A stretch of 23,093 bases of DNA, from the IMG/VR virus record IMGVR_UViG_3300020472_000181, positions 1-23,093 of that record; one strand, written 5' to 3'. Under the pieces are notes generated by a model, which was not told the origin of the DNA, searched no databases, and saw only the letters and a program-made list of their open reading frames with translations. This document shows, one piece after another, positions 1 through 4,604 of this stretch. The first letter of the stretch is position 1; every line of letters starts with the position of its first letter. The stretch is from a virus. Position numbers and translations under genes: made by a program.

Positions 1-288
1 AATCCACTCGCGGCCTATCTCGAAACGCATCTTGAGCGCAGCCGCCTCGATCTCGAGAACACCAACCTTTTGGTCACGCTTCTCCCATTCTTCACTGGCA
101 TGAACCTCCATCTCGGCCCGCGCGTTGCTCATTGATTGGTTTTCGACGTGTTCCTTTTTCTTCAGTGCGGTCAGGTGTTTGTGCTTAGTCCTTGCAACGG
201 CGAGCCCCTTGGCTTTCTCTTCGTATTGATTAATCACCGAGTCAAGCTCAGTCATATAGGTCGCGTAAATGTCTTGAGGCGCGTTCAT
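1..288 (-). CDS. Partial small phage protein, unknown function, probably coiled-coil
   Basis: This open frame starts at ATG 288 and runs off the left edge after 96 codons, so the C-terminus is missing. Its start overlaps the stop of the upstream gene in an ATGA junction, which supports it as a real, translationally coupled gene. The protein is highly charged, rich in Lys, Glu and Ala and nearly free of Pro and Gly after residue 30 (for example YEEKAKGLAVARTKHKHLT), as expected for a long helix or coiled coil. It is the last visible gene of the leftward early operon. I do not recognise the family. A role in DNA metabolism would be a guess from position only. Confidence 0.7.
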   Translation of the reverse strand, partial: MNAPQDIYATYMTELDSVINQYEEKAKGLAVARTKHKHLTALKKKEHVENQSMSNARAEMEVHASEEWEKRDQKVGVLEIEAAALKMRFEIGREWI

Positions 289-467
289 TTCTGTTTCGCC
301 ACTACAAACTTGGGAACGTAATCGGAATAGACCGGATCGAGCTTTGTAATCTTGCCGCCACGGTCGAGGAAGTCTTGGACATCCTGAGAGAGTTTCTCGG
401 ACTGCGCCCTCTTTGAGGCGGGGATAATAAATTTGTTCGTCGGGAAGACCAAATCAAACAGGAACAT
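285..467 (-). CDS. Small phage protein, unknown function (GGKITKL motif)
   Basis: A 60-residue protein. I chose ATG 467 because AGGTGG lies just upstream; this gives a 14-bp overlap with the preceding gene instead of the 71-bp overlap of the longest frame. The middle (SEKLSQDVQDFLDRGGKITKL) has a short helix followed by GGKITKL. That pattern recurs, from memory, in very small phage proteins of unknown or regulatory function. The C-terminus is basic. Overlaps on both sides put it inside the leftward early operon. No enzymatic motif is visible. Confidence 0.65.
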   Translation of the reverse strand: MFLFDLVFPTNKFIIPASKRAQSEKLSQDVQDFLDRGGKITKLDPVYSDYVPKFVVAKQK

Positions 468-870
468 CAACCACCTTGAAACCAGAGTCCTTGATGCGCT
501 GCAATGCTTCTCGGCGCTGCTCACTGGTCTTGGGATCTCGCAGCTCGACCTCTAAGTCGGCGCGATCATATCGATCCATAGTCTTGACCGTTCGCTTCTC
601 ATAGTCATCTTGCCAGCGGCGCTGATTGATAAAGACTTGGAGACCAGGTGGGCCGTAGTGACTTTCTGGAGTCCATTCTTTTTCGTGCGCTACGCGCTCA
701 CGAATGTTTTGGATAATGTCTTCCCAATCGGATTCAGTGAGCCGGTCTTGTTTGGTCACGGTCTCATACGCCTTGTATGCGACGTGGGTCTTAGTGCGAC
801 CCGCCGGGTATTTAGGATAGGTGTCTCGTAACTTTAAGAATGTCTCAGGGTATTTCTTGTCTCTAAGCAT
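454..870 (-). CDS. Putative phage replication-associated protein (replisome organiser C-terminal-like)
   Basis: A 138-residue protein starting at ATG 870, eight bases into the end of the upstream gene. The N-terminal segment (FLKLRDTYPKYPAGRTKTHVA, about residues 11-31) and the following YKAYETV helix, then PPGLQVFINQRRWQDDY near residues 74-90, match a layout I know from C-terminal parts of phage replication initiators and organisers: a basic Y-P-x-x-x-G-x-x-K-T-x-A-x-x-A-Y helix followed by P-x-x-F-I-N-x-R-R-W-x-D. The separate winged-helix protein just upstream could supply the DNA-binding half, which is inference. The highly charged C-terminus could be a partner-binding tail. A profile search against phage O/DnaT-like families would settle it. 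Confidence 0.55.
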   Translation of the reverse strand: MLRDKKYPETFLKLRDTYPKYPAGRTKTHVAYKAYETVTKQDRLTESDWEDIIQNIRERVAHEKEWTPESHYGPPGLQVFINQRRWQDDYEKRTVKTMDRYDRADLEVELRDPKTSEQRREALQRIKDSGFKVVDVPV

Positions 871-1075
871 CGATGTAATACTCCGCGAACCTAGCGCCGC
901 CCAGCTTCCTCTCGTTCTTAACCATGATCTTTTCGATCTTTAGACCGTGTTCAGTCTTCAAGTCGTGAATTCTTGAAGCGAGGCGACCGACCCCGTATTT
1001 GTTGAGAGCTTCGATCTGAGTGATCGGCCCGATTTTTTCTAAGTGATGCTTAATTTGTTTTACTTGTGTTTCCAT
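863..1075 (-). CDS. Small winged-helix DNA-binding protein (HTH_39-type)
   Basis: Start taken at ATG 1075, preceded by AGGGGGAACG; an in-frame ATG at 1093 is the alternative. The 70-residue product reads QIKHHLEKIGPITQIEALNK, then YGVGRLASRIHDLKTE and a C-terminal hairpin (GGARFAEYYID). This is the small phage winged-helix fold seen in front of replication genes: helix, helix, a recognition helix rich in R/S/R/I, then a beta wing. It is the first gene of the leftward early operon and so the first read from the promoter at 1370-1399. It could regulate the operon or form the DNA-binding part of a replication initiator. The leader upstream carries candidate antisense-RNA targets. Confidence 0.75.
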   Translation of the reverse strand: METQVKQIKHHLEKIGPITQIEALNKYGVGRLASRIHDLKTEHGLKIEKIMVKNERKLGGARFAEYYIDA

Positions 1076-1194
1076 CGTTCCCCCTGTTCTCATTAAAAAA
1101 AAGCGCTTATCAGCCCGGAGTGCGCCAACCTCCGATGAAGGCGTTATTGAGGCCCGGCCTACGAAGGGACTCGTCTTCGATTCCTCCCTTAATG

Positions 1195-1300
1195 TTCCCC
1201 TGAATTTTTCGGTTTGCAGCCGCCCCCAACCCCCTAGCGGAAGTTAGTGGCGATATGTCCCTCCGTCATTCCCCGGAATTGCCGCCCTGCGATGTTCACG
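1195..1300 (-). ncRNA. Candidate C4/CI-type antisense immunity RNA (approximate ends)
   Basis: On the leftward transcript two short segments, ACGGAGGGAC (1266-1257) and CTAACTTCCG (1247-1238), are each complementary to a site further downstream in the same leader: GTCCCTTCGT (1170-1161), 10 pairs with one G-U, and CGGAGGTTGG (1134-1125), 10 pairs with two G-U. The order a', b', then a, b, with the second target covering a Shine-Dalgarno-like GGAGG, is the layout known for C4 RNA of phages P1/P7 and resembles CI RNA of satellite P4. Short stems flank the pairing segments (ATTC/GAAT near 1275; CCGC/GCGG near 1240-1220). The pairing was read directly; RNA ends, processing and function are inferred. 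The boundaries given are approximate. Confidence 0.5.
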
Positions 1301-1369
1301 GCCTCGCTGGTTTAACCCCGGCCTTCGGTCTGCTCTTATTAATCGTCTCAACCGCCCAACGATTTCCCG

Positions 1370-1399
1370 AATATAGGGAACAAAAGATAACTAAGTCAA
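1370..1399 (-). promoter_or_regulatory. Sigma-70-type promoter for the leftward early operon
   Basis: On the minus strand, TTGACT (1399-1394) and TATATT (1375-1370) are separated by 18 bp. Each matches consensus at five of six positions. Transcription would start near 1363 and run through the structured leader into the winged-helix gene at 1075. It is divergent from the repressor gene, as expected for a lytic early promoter under repressor control. The 18-bp spacer is slightly long. Confidence 0.65.
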
Positions 1400-1411
1400 A
1401 AAAAAGATAAC
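1382..1411. promoter_or_regulatory. Candidate operator: AAAAGATAAC direct repeats
   Basis: AAAAGATAAC occurs at 1382-1391 and 1402-1411, exactly 20 bp apart, so both copies lie on the same face of the helix. One copy lies in the spacer of the leftward promoter and the other just upstream of its -35. A weaker related stretch (AAAGGATAC) follows at 1442-1450. The placement is what an operator for the adjacent repressor would need. No binding evidence is available. Confidence 0.4.
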
Positions 1412-1537
1412 AAAAAACCGCTTGATATTTGTCAGGTAACTAAAGGATACGAGTAGACACATTAAATAACTTTCTGCTAAATTCGGGGAATGCCTCAAAG
1501 GTGTGGGGCAAATGAAAGTTATTGGAGAAGAACGTTA

Positions 1538-1900
1538 ATGAAAAAACGAGACTTGGTCTCTGAAAGTGTCGGGACTCGAATCCAAGCGATTCGCGGAGAG
1601 CTGACGCTCGAAGAGTTTGCAAAAAAAGTCGGGGTGTCGAGACAGGCGGTCGCGAAGTGGGAGCGGGATGAATCACCTCCCAAGGTTGACCATTTGGAAC
1701 AGATCGCGAAAGCATTTGATGTGGATGCGGCATTCATCGCGTTTGGGTTAAGTGACCCGGATAAGCGTGATGTAGTGAGTCGTGCGATTCTCGAAAAAAT
1801 CAATTTGCTGACCGAAGATCAGAAAGAACTGATCCTCAACAACATAAATGCGCTGATTGCGGCGAATGGGGGAAGACAGAATGGAGGACGGCGAGCTTAA
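1538..1900 (+). CDS. Phage repressor, Cro/C1-type helix-turn-helix protein
   Basis: A 120-residue protein. ATG 1538 is preferred over 1490 because GGAG lies upstream and the extension adds no family-like sequence. Residues 11-70 form a classic HTH_3 domain: VGTRIQAIR, then LTLEEFAKKVGVSRQAVAKW with helices 2 and 3, then PPKVDHLEQIAKAFDVD. The C-terminus is helical (ILEKINLLTEDQKELILNNI), as in dimerisation tails of short phage repressors. There is no S24/LexA-type peptidase domain, so RecA-stimulated self-cleavage is not expected; induction would need another route, such as an antirepressor or the RNA circuit upstream. It diverges from the early operon, which fits a lysogeny repressor. Cro-like function cannot be excluded. 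Confidence 0.85.
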   Translation: MKKRDLVSESVGTRIQAIRGELTLEEFAKKVGVSRQAVAKWERDESPPKVDHLEQIAKAFDVDAAFIAFGLSDPDKRDVVSRAILEKINLLTEDQKELILNNINALIAANGGRQNGGRRA

Positions 1901-2465
1901 AACACTCTTGGGGATTAAATACCAGCAACCGCTTATGCGCTGGGCATTTGGGAAAACAAACAAGGCACTACGGCTATCTAGGGACGGGCCACCGACACCC
2001 GGCATCGGCAAACCCCTGAGTGGATCTCACCAGGGATTTACCTTTGTATCCGAAAATTACATCTGGGAAGCTCAGGCTAGCAGCAAAACTATTCTGTTGG
2101 TTGCTAAGGTGCAAAAACACGACTCCGTGTTCACCATCATCACACCAGATAACTACAATAAAATGGCCAGAGTCATCGTTCAGGGTGCCCCGACCATGTT
2201 TGAAGGTGCCTCAAGTTGGTTCATGGTGAGGGAAGGATTCACAAACACGGTCAACGGCTGTTTTCGTTATGGTAATTTAATTCTCTGTTGCCTTGTGCCT
2301 CATAATTTGGTTCCGGCTTGTGAAGCGATCACCCGATCGATGGGTCGATTTATAGATGTGGCTATAGAGGATCTGATACCAGTCAACCTGATAGCCAAAT
2401 TGCCGAAAGCGCCTCAGAACGTCTTTCGCATGAGCGAACATATAGATCGTGAGAGCAATAAATAA
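1881..2465 (+). CDS. Unknown protein co-transcribed with the repressor
   Basis: I take ATG 1881, preceded by GGGGGAAG, giving 194 residues; an in-frame ATG at 1857 is possible. The start overlaps the end of the repressor gene by 20 bp, so the two are probably coupled. The sequence looks like a folded alpha/beta protein: alternating hydrophobic strands (TILLVAKVQ, VFTIITPDN, NLILCCLVPHN), a basic N-terminus and a final charged helix. No transmembrane segment, HTH or catalytic motif is evident, and I do not recognise a family. A strong terminator follows directly, so this two-gene operon is a discrete immunity unit. Possible roles are repressor partner, induction sensor or superinfection-exclusion factor, all from position only. 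Confidence 0.75.
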   Translation: MEDGELKTLLGIKYQQPLMRWAFGKTNKALRLSRDGPPTPGIGKPLSGSHQGFTFVSENYIWEAQASSKTILLVAKVQKHDSVFTIITPDNYNKMARVIVQGAPTMFEGASSWFMVREGFTNTVNGCFRYGNLILCCLVPHNLVPACEAITRSMGRFIDVAIEDLIPVNLIAKLPKAPQNVFRMSEHIDRESNK

Positions 2466-2515
2466 TAACATCAGGTTATAAATAGTTGCATTCAGTAACA
2501 CAGGCGTAGTAATTT

Positions 2516-2543
2516 AAACCCTCAGCTTCTGGGGGTTTTTTTT
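2516..2543 (+). terminator. Rho-independent terminator of the repressor operon
   Basis: AAACCCTCAG (2516-2525), loop CTT, CTGGGGGTTT (2529-2538) forms a 10-bp stem with one U-G pair, continued by TTTTT to 2543. It lies 50 bp after the stop of the unknown immunity-operon gene. The right arm also contains the only purine-rich ribosome-binding candidate for the next frame, which starts at the last Ts of the tail. Confidence 0.88.
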
Positions 2544-2808
2544 GAGCAGAGATTCTAGCAGTTACATCGATCACCAATTGAGGGTTCGCGGTTCGTGGGC
2601 TCGAGCCAATCAACGCGCGTTGGGGGAAGACCCCTCGAGTGCCGAGCCGCTCTCTCTTTACTGCAAATCTTGCCGTGTCGAAAAGCCTCACGAATACCAA
2701 GAACGAGACACCGGGGACATCTATAACCCGCCATTGCCAAAAGGGTTCATTTGTCTGGGGGAAGGGTGTACCAATTTTATTCACTTTGAGGACGTTTACT
2801 TTGACTGA
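2542..2808 (+). CDS. Small zinc-ribbon-like protein ahead of the recombination genes
   Basis: An 88-residue frame with four cysteines in two pairs, C41-KS-C44 and C71-LGEG-C76, typical of a zinc ribbon. Between them lies KPHEYQERDTGDIYNPPLPK. The frame ends inside the start of the ERF gene (8-bp overlap, TTGACTGA), the same kind of junction seen through the rest of this cassette. The start is uncertain: the first candidate is TTG 2542, within the U-tract of the terminator, and the next is TTG 2578 with no clear ribosome site. The N-terminal 35 residues are less convincing than the cysteine part. Phages often carry such short zinc-ribbon proteins near recombination genes; I cannot assign a function. 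Confidence 0.6.
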   Translation: MSRDSSSYIDHQLRVRGSWARANQRALGEDPSSAEPLSLYCKSCRVEKPHEYQERDTGDIYNPPLPKGFICLGEGCTNFIHFEDVYFD

Positions 2809-3376
2809 CAACATTTCTGAGGAATTTTCGACCGCGCTGCTTAACGCGCAAACAAAAATAAAACACGCGATAGATAACAAGGCTGGCCCCTATGCAACGT
2901 ATGCAAGTTATGAGGCGCTCCATGATGCCGTTGTTCCCACGTTTAACGAAGAGGGGATATATGTACGGCAGCTCAGTCACGAACGCGACAACAGCGTTTG
3001 TATCGAGACACGCCTAGAGTTTAAGAACGAGACCAGGTCGAGTGGTCTGGTTCCGGTTCCCATTAAAGGAACTGGCCCCCAAGCCTTCGGCTCAGCCATG
3101 ACGTATTGCCGACGCTACTCTCTAGGACTCGCTGCAGGGATCGGCCACCAAACCGACGATGATGCACAAGCAGCCGAGGAGCAGATGAGCGGAGCCGAGG
3201 AAACGATTACCGGCGAAGATATCACGCTCATCGAACAACATATTCAAGATGTCACCTTCCAGCATTTCTACGAGAAGCGACTCGAAAACGACCCAAACGC
3301 CAAAAAGCCAAAAACCGTCGATGATCTCACGCTTGATGAAGTCCGGCTGGCAAGAGACGCGCTGGCAGACACATGA
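2801..3376 (+). CDS. erf: ERF-family single-strand annealing protein
   Basis: The start is TTG 2801, nine bases after GAGG, giving 191 residues; the longer frame from 2639 overlaps the zinc-ribbon gene and lacks family sequence. Residues from about 8 (FSTALLNAQTKIKHAIDN) and the conserved block TGPQAFGSAMTYCRRYSLG followed by GIGHQTDDDAQ are the ERF signature known from P22 Erf relatives. These proteins bind and anneal single-stranded DNA in phage homologous recombination and often in genome circularisation. The C-terminal 70 residues are acidic and more variable, probably a partner-interaction region. The stop overlaps the exonuclease start (ATGA), so the annealing protein and nuclease are translated as a pair, like Red beta and exo in lambda. 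Confidence 0.92.
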   Translation: MTDNISEEFSTALLNAQTKIKHAIDNKAGPYATYASYEALHDAVVPTFNEEGIYVRQLSHERDNSVCIETRLEFKNETRSSGLVPVPIKGTGPQAFGSAMTYCRRYSLGLAAGIGHQTDDDAQAAEEQMSGAEETITGEDITLIEQHIQDVTFQHFYEKRLENDPNAKKPKTVDDLTLDEVRLARDALADT

Positions 3377-3996
3377 ACGATATCGAGCGAGAAAAGTGGA
3401 TGGCGTTACGGCTGGGGAAGATCACCGCGTCGGCGATCAGTAACGTGATTGCTAAACCCACGACGGCAGCATACAAAAATTATCTTTATACGCTTGCGAC
3501 AGAACGATTCACCCATCAACGACTTTCGGAGGATTACCAATCTCCCGACATGATTCGAGGGATAGAGATGGAAGACAAAGCAGCCTTCGCTTATATGCTC
3601 ATTGAAAACAAAGAGATCTATCCCGCTGACTTTGTATATCACCCAACTATCGGAGGGTCGGGAGCAAGCCCGGATCGATACAGTGGCGAGGAAGGGTTGG
3701 TCGAGATCAAATGCCCTCGAGCGCATAACCATCTCGCTACGCTGCTCGGTAACGAGAAGATCAAACGTGAATATCAATTGCAGATGCAGTGGCAGCTCGC
3801 CTGTACTGAGCGCAAGTGGTGTGACTTCGTGAGCTATCACCCTGCGTTCGATAACCCTTATCGGCTCTATGTCGAACGAATCGAGCGTGACCAGAACAAG
3901 ATTAACGAACTGGAAACGGCGGTCATCGATTTCAATAAAGAGATTGAGATCGTCGTGAATCAATTAATTCAATATAGGAAGAACCATGAAAGATGA
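3373..3996 (+). CDS. YqaJ/lambda-exonuclease-type 5'-3' recombination nuclease
   Basis: A 207-residue protein of normal length for the family. Motifs seen in order: W9 and RLGKITAS (residues 13-20), RGIEMEDKA (62-70), the catalytic core GASPDR with D101 followed by GLVEIKCP with E111 and K113 (D...E-x-K of the PD-(D/E)XK fold), and the helix EYQLQMQW (133-140). In this family the enzyme resects one strand of double-stranded DNA ends to expose single strands for the annealing protein, here the ERF partner directly upstream. It overlaps ERF by ATGA and the next gene by 11 bp. All expected catalytic residues are present, so it should be active. Confidence 0.93.
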   Translation: MNDIEREKWMALRLGKITASAISNVIAKPTTAAYKNYLYTLATERFTHQRLSEDYQSPDMIRGIEMEDKAAFAYMLIENKEIYPADFVYHPTIGGSGASPDRYSGEEGLVEIKCPRAHNHLATLLGNEKIKREYQLQMQWQLACTERKWCDFVSYHPAFDNPYRLYVERIERDQNKINELETAVIDFNKEIEIVVNQLIQYRKNHER

Positions 3997-4261
3997 GAAA
4001 GAGCTAGTTAGGGGAATAGTCCCGTCAGATCCATCACCGAAGGCACCAGACTTCGTCGTGATGAAGATGGGCGTCAATGTCGACTCGCTGAAAGAGTGGC
4101 TGGCAGCGCACCCAGCGAACGATAAAGGCTGGATCAATATGGAGGTATTGAGGAAGAAGGACGGCAGCGGCCTCTATGTCGTTCAAGACACATGGCAACC
4201 GACCGAGAAGTCACTTAAGCCGAAGGTCGACGATAGCGAACTCGAGGAAATCCCGTTTTGA
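3986..4261 (+). CDS. Small protein with SSB-like acidic C-terminal tip, probable recombination accessory
   Basis: A 91-residue protein overlapping the exonuclease gene by 11 bp. The core reads PDFVVMKMGVNVDSLKEWL, then WINMEVLRKKDGSGLYVVQDTWQP. It resembles a small phage family I know only as hypothetical proteins encoded beside ERF/RecT-type genes. The last residues, DDSELEEIPF, match the acidic-aromatic tip of single-stranded-DNA-binding proteins (consensus D-D-D-I-P-F), which docks host replication and repair proteins. The body does not look like a classical OB-fold SSB. A role as an SSB substitute or recombination adaptor is inferred from tip and position. Confidence 0.75.
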   Translation: MKDEKELVRGIVPSDPSPKAPDFVVMKMGVNVDSLKEWLAAHPANDKGWINMEVLRKKDGSGLYVVQDTWQPTEKSLKPKVDDSELEEIPF

Positions 4262-4410
4262 TTTCAGAGATCGGCTTTCGAGTATTTATTTTCACAACAT
4301 TTTTAATCATCGCGATTCCGCTGGGAGTCGCTGCAACCGTGGGCAGCATCGCGTTCGCTTTGTATGCTCTTTTTGGGAGGAAGGAAAATTGGATAACAAC
4401 ACCGAAATAA
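4258..4410 (+). CDS. 50-residue membrane protein, unknown function
   Basis: A short frame starting at TTG 4258, which overlaps the previous stop as TTGA and is preceded by GAGGAAA nine bases upstream. The product has a polar N-terminus (MISEIGFR), then a continuous hydrophobic stretch over about residues 9-40 (VFIFTTFLIIAIPLG, then VAATVGSIAFALYALFG) long enough for one long or two short membrane helices. The tail is basic (RKENWITTPK), suggesting a cytoplasmic C-terminus. It ends within the start of the AlpA-like gene. The overlaps and codon pattern support a real gene, but there is no recognisable family. Confidence 0.6.
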   Translation: MISEIGFRVFIFTTFLIIAIPLGVAATVGSIAFALYALFGRKENWITTPK

Positions 4411-4604
4411 ATGACAACCATCCTAATGAGAAGTGGTTGATGTATAAGCACATCACTGATCTAACGACGTTCAACCGGAATCAGATTTGGAAGTGGGTTA
4501 GAGAGGGTGAGTTTCCGAAGCCGTTTAAGTTTGGAAGAAAAACTCTGTTTAAAGAGTCTGAGGTCAAGAAGTGGATGGCCGACCGCGCCCGGGGAGCTGC
4601 CTAA
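4389..4604 (+). CDS. AlpA/excisionase-like winged-helix regulator
   Basis: The start is TTG 4389 behind a strong GGGAGGAAGG site, giving 71 residues; the longer frame from 4176 runs through neighbouring genes. Residues from about 19 (MYKHITDLTTFNRNQIWKW, then VREGEFPKPFKFGRKTLF and ESEVKKWM) match the AlpA/MerR-like excisionase fold: a helix-turn-helix recognising DNA, a G-R-K wing, and a final helix with W. In P4-like elements such proteins promote excision or activate integrase. It faces the integrase gene convergently and their stop codons share bases. Antisense transcription could therefore couple the two genes, which is inference. Confidence 0.85.
   Translation: MDNNTEINDNHPNEKWLMYKHITDLTTFNRNQIWKWVREGEFPKPFKFGRKTLFKESEVKKWMADRARGAA

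Larger units (their letters stand above)
1076..1537. promoter_or_regulatory. Divergent control region between early operon and repressor operon
   Basis: About 460 bp with no convincing protein gene. The right half (about 1370-1490) is AT-rich and holds the leftward promoter and repeated AAAAGATAAC boxes. The left half (about 1095-1350) is GC-rich and looks like a structured leader on the minus strand, with candidate antisense RNA, its two possible target sites, a 6-bp hairpin (AAGGGA 1164-1169 with TCCCTT 1185-1190) and an eight-T run (minus strand, 1102-1095) just before the first early gene. I could not identify a convincing rightward promoter for the repressor. A TTGATA lies at 1422-1427, but no good -10 follows at normal spacing. 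Confidence 0.75.

Noticed and set aside
1095-1125. Intrinsic terminator before the first early gene (GCGC stem and eight Ts, minus strand)
   Set aside because: The stem is only four base pairs with a 15-base loop, too weak to call alone; mentioned only as part of the leader hypothesis.
1095-1215. Open reading frame extending upstream of the winged-helix gene (about 1215 to 1093, minus strand)
   Set aside because: It stays open in frame with the downstream gene but has no start codon with a ribosome site; the sequence is better explained as a structured RNA leader.
1440-1733. Minus-strand frames opposite the repressor (1440-1733, 1519-1803)
   Set aside because: They oppose a clear HTH protein and lack start signals.
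2476-2880. 134-codon minus-strand frame with a hydrophobic N-terminus
   Set aside because: It runs antisense across the terminator, zinc-ribbon and ERF starts, has no ribosome site or neighbours on that strand, and its sequence is the complement of better-supported genes.
3406-3963. 185-codon minus-strand frame inside the exonuclease gene
   Set aside because: Fully antisense to a gene with an intact catalytic core; a mirror effect of codon bias.
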